DNA of 17,589 bases from Pseudomonadota bacterium (lineage in GTDB: Bacteria > Pseudomonadota > Alphaproteobacteria > Rhizobiales > Hyphomicrobiaceae): positions 1 to 17,589 of the forward strand of contig JAEZRM010000132.1 in NCBI GenBank assembly GCA_023412805.1, written 5' to 3'. The translations under genes and the position numbers were made by a program. Below, one piece after another: positions 1-7,455 of the stretch. The first letter of the stretch is position 1, and the number at the start of each line of letters is the position of its first letter. The notes below the pieces were generated by a model, which saw only the letters and a program-made list of their open reading frames with translations, was not told the origin of the DNA and did no database searches.

Positions 1-1
1 G

Positions 2-865
2 CCCCAGCCTGCTGAAGCGGCGCCACCTCCGCCACCGCCTGCAGCGGCCGCACCACCGCCACCGCCGCCGGCTCCCGAGCCTGATCGTGCGGCGCTCGAA
101 CAGAAGCTCGCCGATCTCGCGCTTCAGCAGGCCGACGAGGCCAAGCGACAGGCTGAAGCCAAGGCCGCAGCCGACGCCAAGGCCAGAGCAGAAGCCGAGG
201 CGAAAGCCAAGGCCGAGGCCGAATCCAAGGCGCGCGCGGAAGCAGAGGCCAAAGCAAAGGCGGAGGCCGACGCCAAAGCCAAAGCCCGCGCCGAAGCCGA
301 GGCAAAGGCCAAGGCGGAAGCCAAGCGCAAGGCGGACGAAGCCAAGCGCCAGGCCGAAATCAAGCGCAAGCAGGATGAGGCGCGCCGCAAGCGCATTGCC
401 GAAGAGAAGGCCAAAGCGCAGTTCAACGCTGATCGGCTGGCGGCCCTGCTCGACAAGTCACCCGACCAGCGCGCGCCAGCACCGGCGGCGCCACAGCCGA
501 GCACGGATACGCGCGCCAAAGGCCCTGTGCTCGGCGCGCGCGAAGGTACGGATGCGACGCTCTCGGCCAGCAAAGCCGGCTGGCTCGCCAGTCTCCTGAG
601 CCGCGCCGTCGGCCAGTGCTGGAATGTCCCCGCAGGCATTGCGGGATTGGAGAATGTCGTTGTCAGGCTGGAAGTGCGTCTCAACCGGGATGGAACGCTC
701 GTCGGAACGCCGAAGGTGACCAACTCCGACAACTTCCCGGCCTTCGGCTTGGTCGCCGACAGTGCCGTGCGCGCGATGATTGCCTGCGCGCCGTACTCGC
801 TTCCGGCCGATATGTACGAGGGCGGCTGGGAGCATATCGTGTTCGCGTTCAGACCTCCTCAGTGA
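2..865 (+). CDS. tolA: TolA-like cell-envelope protein, C-terminal part (5' end outside window)
   Basis: The open frame enters from the left edge and stops with TGA at 863-865, giving 287 residues. In order it shows a Pro/Ala-rich stretch (about residues 1-26), a long Ala/Lys/Glu-rich charged helix (about 31-148) with repeated AKAKAEAEAKA-type units, a short Pro-rich linker, and a compact C-terminal domain (about 187-287) containing SRAVGQCWNVPAG, VRLEVRLNRDGTLVG and AMIACAPYSLP. The order helix-linker-QCWN domain is that of TolA, the inner-membrane protein that spans the periplasm and links TolQ-TolR to TolB-Pal to hold the outer membrane during division. The N-terminal membrane anchor lies outside the window. 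TolA is normally followed by tolB, but here the next gene is putA, 143 bp away. A TonB-like or other TolA-domain protein is the main alternative. The low-complexity helix creates long spurious frames on both strands. Confidence 0.85.
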   Translation, partial: PQPAEAAPPPPPPAAAAPPPPPPAPEPDRAALEQKLADLALQQADEAKRQAEAKAAADAKARAEAEAKAKAEAESKARAEAEAKAKAEADAKAKARAEAEAKAKAEAKRKADEAKRQAEIKRKQDEARRKRIAEEKAKAQFNADRLAALLDKSPDQRAPAPAAPQPSTDTRAKGPVLGAREGTDATLSASKAGWLASLLSRAVGQCWNVPAGIAGLENVVVRLEVRLNRDGTLVGTPKVTNSDNFPAFGLVADSAVRAMIACAPYSLPADMYEGGWEHIVFAFRPPQ

Positions 866-995
866 CGACAATGGGGAGAGGCGAACGGCGACATTTGCCG
901 ACGTTGGTACTTTGTGCTCAATCACCGGAAAATCAGGCTGGCCGTGGTGTGATTCGCGGCGCAGCCTGCTGACAGGCATCCTCGGCTTCAGGCAT

Positions 996-1003
996 GGAGG
1001 AGA
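996..1003 (+). promoter_or_regulatory. Ribosome binding site deciding the putA start
   Basis: The purine run GGAGGAGA lies 5 bp before the ATG at 1009, ideal for translation initiation there. It overlaps the first codons of the alternative in-frame ATG at 994, which has no comparable upstream site. This is why the start is placed at 1009. Confidence 0.7.
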
Positions 1004-1008
1004 GTGCG

Positions 1009-4000
1009 ATGGCGGCCAAAGGCGCACGCGAATCGTGGTCGGCGGCTGGTGCGTCGACACCGCCGACGTCCATTCCGCGCGACGAAATCTCCGACTTTCA
1101 CCTGCGTGACGAAGCCCGCCTCGTAGGAGGCCTCATCGAGCGTGCGGTCTACACGGCCGATGAGCGTCAGCGCATCGCGACCATCGCCGCGCGTCTCGTC
1201 GATACGGCGCGCGCCGGACGCACGAAGCATGGCGGCATCGATGCCTTCATGCACGAGTACGGCCTCACGTCCGAGGAAGGCGTCACGCTGCTCTGTCTCG
1301 CGGAGGCGCTGCTGCGCATCCCTGATGCGGATACGGCGGATGCCCTGATCGACGAGCGCGTCGGCAGTGGTGACTGGGAGCGGCACCTCGGTCATTCGGA
1401 CTCGTTGCTCGTCAACGCCTCGACCTTCGGCCTCATGCTGACAGGCCGGATCGTTCGCCTCGGCCGCTCGGCCGGCTCGGGACCGGGCGCCGTGCTGAAG
1501 CGGCTCGTGGCGCGTTCGGGCGAGCCGGTGATCCGGCAGGCGATGCGGCAGGCCGTGCGCATTCTCGGCGATCAGTTCGTGCTGGGTCGCAACATCGATA
1601 GCGCGATCTCGAATGCCTGGGAGTACGAGAAGCGCGGTTACACGATCTCCTACGACATGCTCGGCGAGGCCGCGCGCACCGAGAAGGACGCCGAGCGCTA
1701 TCACACACGCTACGCAAGCGCGATCGAGGCTGTCGGCAAGGCGGCCGGCGCGGCTGGACCTGAAAACATCGAGACGCTCATGCGGCGCCCGAGCATCTCG
1801 CTCAAGCTTTCGGCGCTGCATCCGCGCTTCGAGCCCGGCAAGGAAGCACGTCTCGAAGCCGAACTGATGCCGCAACTGTTGGAACTTGCCCGGCTTGCGC
1901 GCGCGCGCGGGCTTGGCATCACCATCGATGCCGAGGAGCAGGACCGCCTTGATCCGACGTTGTGGCTGGTCGAGCGATTGCTGCACGCCCCGGAGCTTGC
2001 GGGCTGGCCCGGGCTCGGTGTGGTCGTGCAGGCCTATGGCAAGCGCGCAATCCCAGTATTGCGCTGGCTGAAGCGCGTGAGCGATGCGACGCGGCGCACG
2101 ATCCCGGTGCGTCTCGTCAAGGGTGCGTATTGGGACAGCGAGATCAAGCTCGCGCAGGAGCGCGGACTTCCGGGCTATCCGGTTTTCACTGCGAAGCCGC
2201 ACACGGATGTGTCCTATCTCGCGTGCCTGCGCTTCCTGCTCGGCGAGACGAAGGCATTCTATCCGCAATTCGCCACGCACAATGCGCACACCGTCGCTGC
2301 CGCGCATGTGGCCGGCGGTGTGCTGCCCTTCGAGATGCAGCGCCTGCATGGCATGGGCGAAGCGCTCTACGAGGAGGTCGTCAGCAAGTCCGGTCTCGCG
2401 CGCCCCTGTCGCATCTATGCGCCGGTCGGCGCGCACGAGGATCTGCTGGCCTATCTCGTCCGGCGACTGCTGGAGAATGGCGCCAACACCTCGTTCGTCA
2501 ATCGCCTCGCGGATGACGACATGCCGGCGGCGGAGATCGTGCGCGATCCTGTCGAAGCGACCGAGAAGCTCTGGCAGGAAGGCAAGATCGCGGAGAGCCT
2601 GCGCATTCTTCTGCCGGCTGCAATCCTCGGGCCAAACCGGCGCAACAGCGCAGGCATTGCACTCGCCGAGCCGGCGACGCGTGCCGCTCTGCGTGCCGAG
2701 ATCGATGCAGCCATAGCCGTCGATTTCGCCGTTGGTCCGATTATCGACGGCAAGATGATCCGTGGTGGTGATGCGGCGCGGCTCGTGCTCTGCCCGCACG
2801 ATCGCAGGCGACGCATCGGCACGGTACTCGAAGCAACACCGGATCAGGTCGAGCTTGCCATCGCCAGCGCCAGCAAAGCCATGCACGCCTGGGATCGCCG
2901 CGGCGGGCCTGCGCGCGCCGCTCTGCTCGAGAAAGCGGCCGACCTCATGGAGCGCGATCGCGCCCGCCTCATGGGTGTGCTCGTGCGTGAAGCCGGGAAG
3001 ACGCTTGATGCCGCACTTTCCGAGGTGCGCGAGGCCGTCGATTTCCTGCGCTACTACGCTGGGGAGGCGCGGCGGCAATTCGCCGGCCCCGTCGTTCTGC
3101 CCGGCCCGACGGGCGAGCGCAATACGATCGAGCTTTGCGGGCGCGGCGTCTTTGCGTGCATTTCACCGTGGAACTTCCCGCTCGCGATTTTCACGGGGCA
3201 AGTCGCGGCAGCGCTGGCGGCCGGAAATGCCGTCATCGCAAAGCCCGCCGAGCAGACGCCGGTCACGGCCTTCCTCGCTGTCGAGCTGCTGCACGCGGCG
3301 GGCATTCCCGGCGAGGTTCTCCATCTGCTTCCGGGGGCCGGACCGATCGGCGCGGCGCTCTCCAAGGATCCGCGCATTGCCGGCATTGCATTCACCGGTT
3401 CGAACGACACGGCCTGGGCCATTCAGCGGACGCTCACCGATCGCCGTGGTGCGATCATTCCCTTCATTGCCGAGACCGGCGGCATCAACGCCATGATCGC
3501 CGACAGCAGCGCGCTCGCCGAGCAGGTCGTGCGCGATGCCGTGCGTTCGGCCTTCGACTCGGCCGGTCAGCGCTGCTCTGCGGCACGCGTACTCTTCCTG
3601 CAGGAGGAGATCGCCGATGACGTCACGGAGATGCTGACTGGCGCCATTGCCGAGCTCAAGGTCGGCGACCCACTCGATTATGCGACCGACGTCGGGCCTG
3701 TGATCGACGAGGATGCGCAGACCATGCTCGAGGCGCACAAGCTCGCCATGCGGCGGGGGGCCCGCGAGCTGATCGATCCGCCACTGCCCTCCGACTGTCA
3801 TGCCGGTACGTTCGTCACGCCCGCGGCGTTTGCGATCGAGCGGCTCGGCGTGGTCGAGCGCGAAGTGTTCGGCCCGATCCTGCATGTCGTGCGGTTTTCC
3901 GGCGGCCATCTTGACCGCGTTATCGACGCGATCAACGCGACGGGCTTTGGCCTGACGCTCGGTCTGCACAGCCGCATTGGCGCCGTCGCCGACTACGTGG

Positions 4001-4215
4001 CGGAGCACGCGCGCATCGGCAATCTCTACGTCAATCGCAATCAGATCGGAGCCGTTGTCGGCGTACAGCCATTCGGCGGCGAGGGGCTATCGGGCACAGG
4101 CCCGAAGGCCGGCGGCCCGCACTATCTCGCACGCTTCGCCACTGAGCGCGTCCGCTCGACCGACATCACCGCGACCGGCGGCAACATCGAGCTGCTGGGA
4201 TTACAGAAGGGCTGA
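1009..4215 (+). CDS. putA: Bifunctional proline dehydrogenase / L-glutamate gamma-semialdehyde dehydrogenase
   Basis: PutA oxidises proline to glutamate in two steps: an FAD-dependent proline dehydrogenase feeding electrons to quinone, then an NAD-dependent aldehyde dehydrogenase, with the intermediate channelled between sites. From the ATG at 1009 it has 1068 residues. The PRODH part shows SLKLSALHPRF (near 265), RLVKGAYWD (368-376), FATHNAHT (421-428) and RRLLENGANTSF (from 485). The dehydrogenase part shows SPWNFP (W721), AKPAEQTP (K745), ETGG (E822) and GQRCSA with catalytic Cys856, then REVFGP and QPFGGEGLSGTGPKAGG near the end. There is no N-terminal ribbon-helix-helix and only a short tail after the aldehyde dehydrogenase fold, so it is the short type without self-repressor function. 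Regulation must come from elsewhere, and no PutR/Lrp gene is adjacent. An ATG at 994 would add five residues. It converges on trpD with 3 bp between stops. Confidence 0.97.
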   Translation: MAAKGARESWSAAGASTPPTSIPRDEISDFHLRDEARLVGGLIERAVYTADERQRIATIAARLVDTARAGRTKHGGIDAFMHEYGLTSEEGVTLLCLAEALLRIPDADTADALIDERVGSGDWERHLGHSDSLLVNASTFGLMLTGRIVRLGRSAGSGPGAVLKRLVARSGEPVIRQAMRQAVRILGDQFVLGRNIDSAISNAWEYEKRGYTISYDMLGEAARTEKDAERYHTRYASAIEAVGKAAGAAGPENIETLMRRPSISLKLSALHPRFEPGKEARLEAELMPQLLELARLARARGLGITIDAEEQDRLDPTLWLVERLLHAPELAGWPGLGVVVQAYGKRAIPVLRWLKRVSDATRRTIPVRLVKGAYWDSEIKLAQERGLPGYPVFTAKPHTDVSYLACLRFLLGETKAFYPQFATHNAHTVAAAHVAGGVLPFEMQRLHGMGEALYEEVVSKSGLARPCRIYAPVGAHEDLLAYLVRRLLENGANTSFVNRLADDDMPAAEIVRDPVEATEKLWQEGKIAESLRILLPAAILGPNRRNSAGIALAEPATRAALRAEIDAAIAVDFAVGPIIDGKMIRGGDAARLVLCPHDRRRRIGTVLEATPDQVELAIASASKAMHAWDRRGGPARAALLEKAADLMERDRARLMGVLVREAGKTLDAALSEVREAVDFLRYYAGEARRQFAGPVVLPGPTGERNTIELCGRGVFACISPWNFPLAIFTGQVAAALAAGNAVIAKPAEQTPVTAFLAVELLHAAGIPGEVLHLLPGAGPIGAALSKDPRIAGIAFTGSNDTAWAIQRTLTDRRGAIIPFIAETGGINAMIADSSALAEQVVRDAVRSAFDSAGQRCSAARVLFLQEEIADDVTEMLTGAIAELKVGDPLDYATDVGPVIDEDAQTMLEAHKLAMRRGARELIDPPLPSDCHAGTFVTPAAFAIERLGVVEREVFGPILHVVRFSGGHLDRVIDAINATGFGLTLGLHSRIGAVADYVAEHARIGNLYVNRNQIGAVVGVQPFGGEGLSGTGPKAGGPHYLARFATERVRSTDITATGGNIELLGLQKG

Positions 4216-4218
4216 GGC

Positions 4219-5241
4219 TCAAGCCGCGTTCGTAATCTTGACGAGCTTGTCGAGCGCGGCACGCGCGGCACCGGACTCGATCGAGTGAACCGCAAGCGCA
4301 ACGCCATCCGTCAGGCTCGTCGCCTTGCCGCCGACGATCAGCGCCGCAGCCGTATTCAGCACAACGATGTCACGGATGGGTCCTTTTGCGCCCGCCAGCA
4401 GTTCGCGCATGACGACTGCGTTGGTCGCTGCATCTCCGCCCTTGAGATCGGAAAGCTTGGCGGGCGGCAGGCCGGCATCGGCCGGTGTCACCTCAAATAC
4501 AGTGACCTTGCCATCCTTCAACTCGGCGACGGTCGTTGCGCCGGTCGTGGTCAGCTCGTCGAGGCCGTCATGGCCATGCACGACCCATACGTGCTCGGCG
4601 CCGAGGTTTGCGAGAACGTGCGCGATCGGCTCGACCCATTCGAGCGCGAAGACGCCCAACACCTGACGCGTGACGCCGGCAGGATTCGAGATCGGCCCCA
4701 GCAGATTGAAGATCGTGCGGATGCCGAGCTCTGCGCGGATCGGCGCCCAGTGCTTCATCGACGGATGGTACATCGGCGCCCACAAGAAGCCGACACCTGC
4801 TTCGTTGATCGCCTTCGCAACCGTCTCCGGGCTCGCGTCGACCTTGACGCCGAGTTCGGTCAGGATGTCCGACGCCCCGGACAGCGACGAGACGCGACGA
4901 TTGCCGTGCTTCGCGATCTTCAGCCCGGCGCCGGCCGCGACAATGGAAGATGCCGTCGATACGTTGAATGTGCCGTGGCTGTCGCCTCCGGTCCCGACAA
5001 TGTCGACCGCGCCCGGGGGGGCTGAGACGCGGTTCATCTTGGCCCGCATCATTTGCGCGGCGCCGGTGATCTCCTCGACCGTCTCGCCACGGACGCGCAG
5101 CGCCATGAGAAAGGCACCCATCTGCGCAGGCGATGCGTGGCCATCCGTCATTATTTCGAGAGCGGAGCGAATCTCGTTGGTGGTGAGGACTGCCCCTGTC
5201 GAGACCTTCTGGATAAGGCGCGTGAGTTCGGCAGCAGGCAT
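4219..5241 (-). CDS. trpD: Anthranilate phosphoribosyltransferase
   Basis: TrpD transfers phosphoribose from PRPP to anthranilate, the second step of tryptophan synthesis in the cytoplasm. The 340-residue length is normal for the family. Visible motifs are GTGGD (83-87) and NVSTAS (93-98) for PRPP binding, KHGNR (111-115) for anthranilate and PRPP, RTIFNLLGPISNP (175-187) and the later HGHDGLDE. Residues 1-65 form the helical N-terminal domain. The ATG at 5241 lies 24 bp after the trpG stop, so the two genes are surely co-transcribed. No trpC follows, although many related alphaproteobacteria carry trpC directly after trpD; putA converges instead. I see no terminator in the 3-bp gap, so either transcript could run antisense into the other gene. 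Confidence 0.97.
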   Translation of the reverse strand: MPAAELTRLIQKVSTGAVLTTNEIRSALEIMTDGHASPAQMGAFLMALRVRGETVEEITGAAQMMRAKMNRVSAPPGAVDIVGTGGDSHGTFNVSTASSIVAAGAGLKIAKHGNRRVSSLSGASDILTELGVKVDASPETVAKAINEAGVGFLWAPMYHPSMKHWAPIRAELGIRTIFNLLGPISNPAGVTRQVLGVFALEWVEPIAHVLANLGAEHVWVVHGHDGLDELTTTGATTVAELKDGKVTVFEVTPADAGLPPAKLSDLKGGDAATNAVVMRELLAGAKGPIRDIVVLNTAAALIVGGKATSLTDGVALAVHSIESGAARAALDKLVKITNAA

Positions 5242-5265
5242 GGAGGCGGTTCCGGACGGAAAAAA

Positions 5266-5880
5266 CTAGGCGGCGACGCGCGGCGCCTTGGTGTTGCGGG
5301 TGCGCGGCGTGAGGCCGGCGAGGCGGAGGAAGTTCGCGAGAATATCGTGGCCGTGCTCGGAGGCGATGCTCTCCGGATGGAACTGCACGCCGTGGACCGG
5401 CAGCGTGCGGTGCTGCACGCCCATGATGATGCCGTCCGCGGTTTCGGCTGTAACTTCGAGATCGGCCGGAAGGCTCGCGCGCTCGACGATGAGCGAATGA
5501 TATCGTGTCACCTCGAAGCGCTTCGGCATGTTGGCGAAGAGGCCCTTGCCGGTCGTCTCGATGGTCGAGAGCTTTCCATGCATTGCGGACGGCGCCCGAA
5601 TGACTTCCCCGCCGTAGGCTTGACCGATGGCCTGATGGCCGAGACAAACGCCGAGCAGCGGGATTTTCGATGCCGCTTTCTCGATCAGCTCGAGGCAGAT
5701 GCCCGCCTCGTTGGGCGTGCAGGGGCCAGGCGACAGCACGATTGCCTGCGGGGCCATCTCGATGGCCGCGTCGACCGTGATCTTGTCATTGCGGACGACC
5801 TCGCATTCAGCACCAAGCTCGCCCAGGAAGTGGACGAGATTGTACGTGAAGCTGTCGTAGTTATCGATGAGCAGGAGCAT
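5266..5880 (-). CDS. trpG: Anthranilate synthase component II, glutamine amidotransferase
   Basis: This class I glutamine amidotransferase releases ammonia from glutamine for anthranilate synthase (TrpE), and possibly also for aminodeoxychorismate synthase, since TrpG and PabA are hard to tell apart. With the ATG at 5880 it has 204 residues. The start MLLLIDNYDSFTYNL is typical of the family. The catalytic nucleophile is Cys79 in LLGVCLGHQAIG, and His168 and Glu170 lie in GVQFHPES. SPGPCTPNEAG (50-60) is the oxyanion-side motif. An in-frame TTG at 5916 would add twelve residues that do not look like the family and is rejected. The next gene on the strand is trpD, which argues for a tryptophan role. 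The gene upstream is an FkbM-type methyltransferase rather than trpE, and the gap between them holds three inverted repeats. Confidence 0.95.
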   Translation of the reverse strand: MLLLIDNYDSFTYNLVHFLGELGAECEVVRNDKITVDAAIEMAPQAIVLSPGPCTPNEAGICLELIEKAASKIPLLGVCLGHQAIGQAYGGEVIRAPSAMHGKLSTIETTGKGLFANMPKRFEVTRYHSLIVERASLPADLEVTAETADGIIMGVQHRTLPVHGVQFHPESIASEHGHDILANFLRLAGLTPRTRNTKAPRVAA

Positions 5881-5888
5881 AGGATTTG

Positions 5889-5947
5889 GCTTACGCGGTA
5901 AGCGGTTAGGCGTCAAGGTGACGCGAAGGAGCTACCGGATTGGCTCC
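5889..5947. repeat. Three tandem small inverted repeats between the FkbM gene and trpG
   Basis: Within 59 bp there are three separate inverted repeats. GCTTAC/GTAAGC has a 3-base loop (5889-5903), GCGTCA/TGACGC has a 3-base loop (5910-5924), and GGAGC/GCTCC has a 10-base loop (5928-5947). The first two are perfect. On the trpG strand they lie between the FkbM stop codon and the trpG start, with the last stem ending 8 bp before the ATG. No T-run follows, so they are not classical intrinsic terminators. They could be an mRNA-processing or stabilising element, a protein-binding site, or remains of a palindromic repeat. The function is unknown. Confidence 0.6.
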
Positions 5948-5949
5948 CG

Positions 5950-6750
5950 CTAGCTGGCAGGCTGATACCAGCACCGTGGCAGTGCCAAGTCAGGCCGTCT
6001 CGACACATTCTTGCGATCGAGCGGATGAGGAAATGTCCCGGCGGGGCGCCGCTGTGAGATACGATCGTTTCTAAGGAATGTAAATTCGAGCAGGGGTGGG
6101 GTTTCGAATTTCTTGAATTTAACGGGGCGGGAGAAGTTGTTCGGGTGAATATGGACGACGCTGAAATCCTGCAGAATTCTAGAGAATACGAGATTGATCA
6201 ATTCGAAGCCGGCGCGATCGTAGATGTTTGCGAACCTGTGGAATTCGACGACGATGATCCTGAATTTGCGAAGTGTTTGCCGGCTCGTAGAGAGCAGGAC
6301 GCCGTATTCGGCCCTTTCAATGTCCATCTGCAGTACGAATTCCGATTCTCCTGGAGCCTTGAGGTCGATCCAGTCCTCCAGGGAAACGAACTCGCCGCCG
6401 GTCGTGGGGCCCAGGAATTTGCGCTCGAAGTCGAAGAGCGCGTTCTCGACGGGAGGGCGATTGACGGAAGCGTCGGCGAGAAAGCACTTGATCCCTCGCC
6501 TCGCCATATCCTCCTCGAAGCGCGCGATTTTCGATACGCCCGGTGAGAAGCACGCACTTATGCCCTCTAAATCATCGGGGATGAGATAGCCGCCGTCGGC
6601 ATCGCCACCGAGTCGGATCAACGTGTGCTCCGTTTGGATCGGGCGCACCATCTCAAGAAATCTCTGGATTTCGCGGGGGGCAGTTGTTCTGCCGAGCGTA
6701 AGGCCCACGCCGTAAAGGTATTTTTGAGCGAATCGTCTGAACGAAGCCAT
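5950..6750 (-). CDS. FkbM family methyltransferase-like protein
   Basis: From the ATG at 6750 the protein has 266 residues. A GGAAGAG ribosome site lies 8 bp before that ATG, which is why I prefer it to a TTG at 6771. It resembles the FkbM-type SAM-dependent methyltransferases that begin with GGDADGGYLIPDDL (48-61), followed by ACFSPGVSKIARFE (66-79), FVSLEDWI (121-128), QMDIERAEYGVLL (141-153), VVEFH (167-171) and VVHIHPNN (198-205), with a tail rich in Pro and Arg. The usual DIEGAEY motif carries Arg for Gly at residue 146, worth checking for activity. Such enzymes typically O-methylate sugars or polyketides; the substrate here is unknown. Base composition is unlike the neighbours: 84 of 180 bases at 6061-6240 are G or C (47%), against 36 of 60 in a sample from trpD. 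This suggests recent acquisition. It ends 69 bp before trpG and follows the tetR gene by 35 bp. Confidence 0.85.
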   Translation of the reverse strand: MASFRRFAQKYLYGVGLTLGRTTAPREIQRFLEMVRPIQTEHTLIRLGGDADGGYLIPDDLEGISACFSPGVSKIARFEEDMARRGIKCFLADASVNRPPVENALFDFERKFLGPTTGGEFVSLEDWIDLKAPGESEFVLQMDIERAEYGVLLSTSRQTLRKFRIIVVEFHRFANIYDRAGFELINLVFSRILQDFSVVHIHPNNFSRPVKFKKFETPPLLEFTFLRNDRISQRRPAGTFPHPLDRKNVSRRPDLALPRCWYQPAS

Positions 6751-6785
6751 GCGTGATGCTCTTCCGAACAACCAGGGTCGATAAA

Positions 6786-7418
6786 TCAGATGCCGACGAA
6801 TATGCCCTTTACGAACTCGCGGTACAGCAGCATCTGGCGCGCCAGCGCGCGCGAATCCTTGAGCGACTTTGACAGGATGATGCCGCCGTCGGCAACCGCA
6901 GAAAGCATGTCGGCAAGGTCATCGAGATCGACCGGAATGCGCGGAGGGTAGCGGGCCGCGATCAAATCGAGGCGCGCACGAAAGCGCTTGCGCCAGAGGA
7001 TGACGGATGCGGTGTTGAGGTCGCGCACCTGTTGGTCGAACAGCCGGTCCTGGTAGCAGTAGGCGGCGATCAGGCAGCCGGGATGGCCGTTGGGCAGATC
7101 GCCGAACAGCTCGGCCAGCATCTTGAGGCCGACTAGAAATCCGTGCAGTGGGTCTTCATTCAATTCGTCGGCGCGCGCGAACAGCTCGTCGAACAGTGCG
7201 CCTTCGCGCTCGATGTAGCGCTCGAGCAGCACGCGGGCGAGTTCGGTCTTGTCCTTGAAGTGATAGAAGAAGCCGCTCTTGGTGATGCCGACCGCGGCAA
7301 TCAGCTCTTCGATCGACGTCGCATCGAAGCCCTTGGCGAGTACGGACGCTTCCGCAACATCGAGAATGCGCTCGCGGGCGTCGCCCTTTTTCCTGGTCGC
7401 TGCAGCCGGAGTGGGCAT
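6786..7418 (-). CDS. TetR family transcriptional regulator
   Basis: This 210-residue protein has a typical TetR N-terminal DNA-binding domain: RERILDVAEASVLAKGF (15-31), then the helix-turn-helix TSIEELIAAVGITKSGFFYHF (34-54) and KDKTELARVLLERY. The C-terminal ligand domain contains GHPGCLIAAYCYQ (111-123) with two cysteines (115, 121). A GC-L-A pattern occurs in several regulators of aldehyde or electrophile stress, so redox or electrophile sensing is possible but unproven. The gene is divergent from the homocysteine S-methyltransferase gene, with 230 bp between start codons. That gap holds a direct repeat and an inverted repeat suited to autoregulation and control of the divergent gene. The FkbM gene lies 35 bp downstream. 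The ATG at 7418 has a weak ribosome site. The effector is unknown. Confidence 0.93.
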   Translation of the reverse strand: MPTPAAATRKKGDARERILDVAEASVLAKGFDATSIEELIAAVGITKSGFFYHFKDKTELARVLLERYIEREGALFDELFARADELNEDPLHGFLVGLKMLAELFGDLPNGHPGCLIAAYCYQDRLFDQQVRDLNTASVILWRKRFRARLDLIAARYPPRIPVDLDDLADMLSAVADGGIILSKSLKDSRALARQMLLYREFVKGIFVGI

Positions 7419-7437
7419 GGCGAACTGTACCTATGGT

Positions 7438-7454
7438 CAAGTAACGCAAGTAAC
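7438..7454. repeat. Tandem direct repeat CAAGTAAC x2 upstream of the tetR gene
   Basis: CAAGTAAC occurs at 7438-7445 and again at 7447-7454, one base apart, giving a 9-bp period. It lies 20-36 bp before the tetR start codon, in the leader of that gene. The period is just under one helical turn, so a dimer or two monomers could bind on one face. It is not the palindrome usually expected for TetR proteins, so the binding role is speculative. Confidence 0.5.
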
Positions 7455-7455
7455 A

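Noticed and set aside
170..335. Tandem repeat array or CRISPR-like structure at the left end
   Set aside because: The periodicity is that of Lys-Ala and Glu-Ala codons in a coding helix, without equal spacers.
87..599. A 170-codon Arg/Pro-rich frame on the plus strand
   Set aside because: It is a shifted reading of the Ala/Lys/Glu repeat of the TolA-like gene. The alternating composition of the repeat opens other frames; the same holds for the Ala/Ser-rich frame on the opposite strand at 124-732.
988..3078. A 696-codon open frame antisense to putA
   Set aside because: It lies wholly opposite the strongly supported putA frame. Its product is rich in Arg, His and Ala with no recognisable domain, as expected of a shadow frame in GC-rich DNA.
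5881..5916. TTG start at 5916 for trpG
   Set aside because: It adds twelve residues not typical of the family, while the ATG at 5880 begins exactly at the conserved LLLIDNYDSF.
5881..5950. Tryptophan leader peptide and attenuator before trpG
   Set aside because: No short frame with clustered Trp codons and no T-run after the hairpins are visible, although three inverted repeats are present.
6751..6771. TTG start at 6771 for the FkbM-type gene
   Set aside because: The ATG at 6750 has a GGAAGAG site at good spacing, and the extra residues carry no motif.
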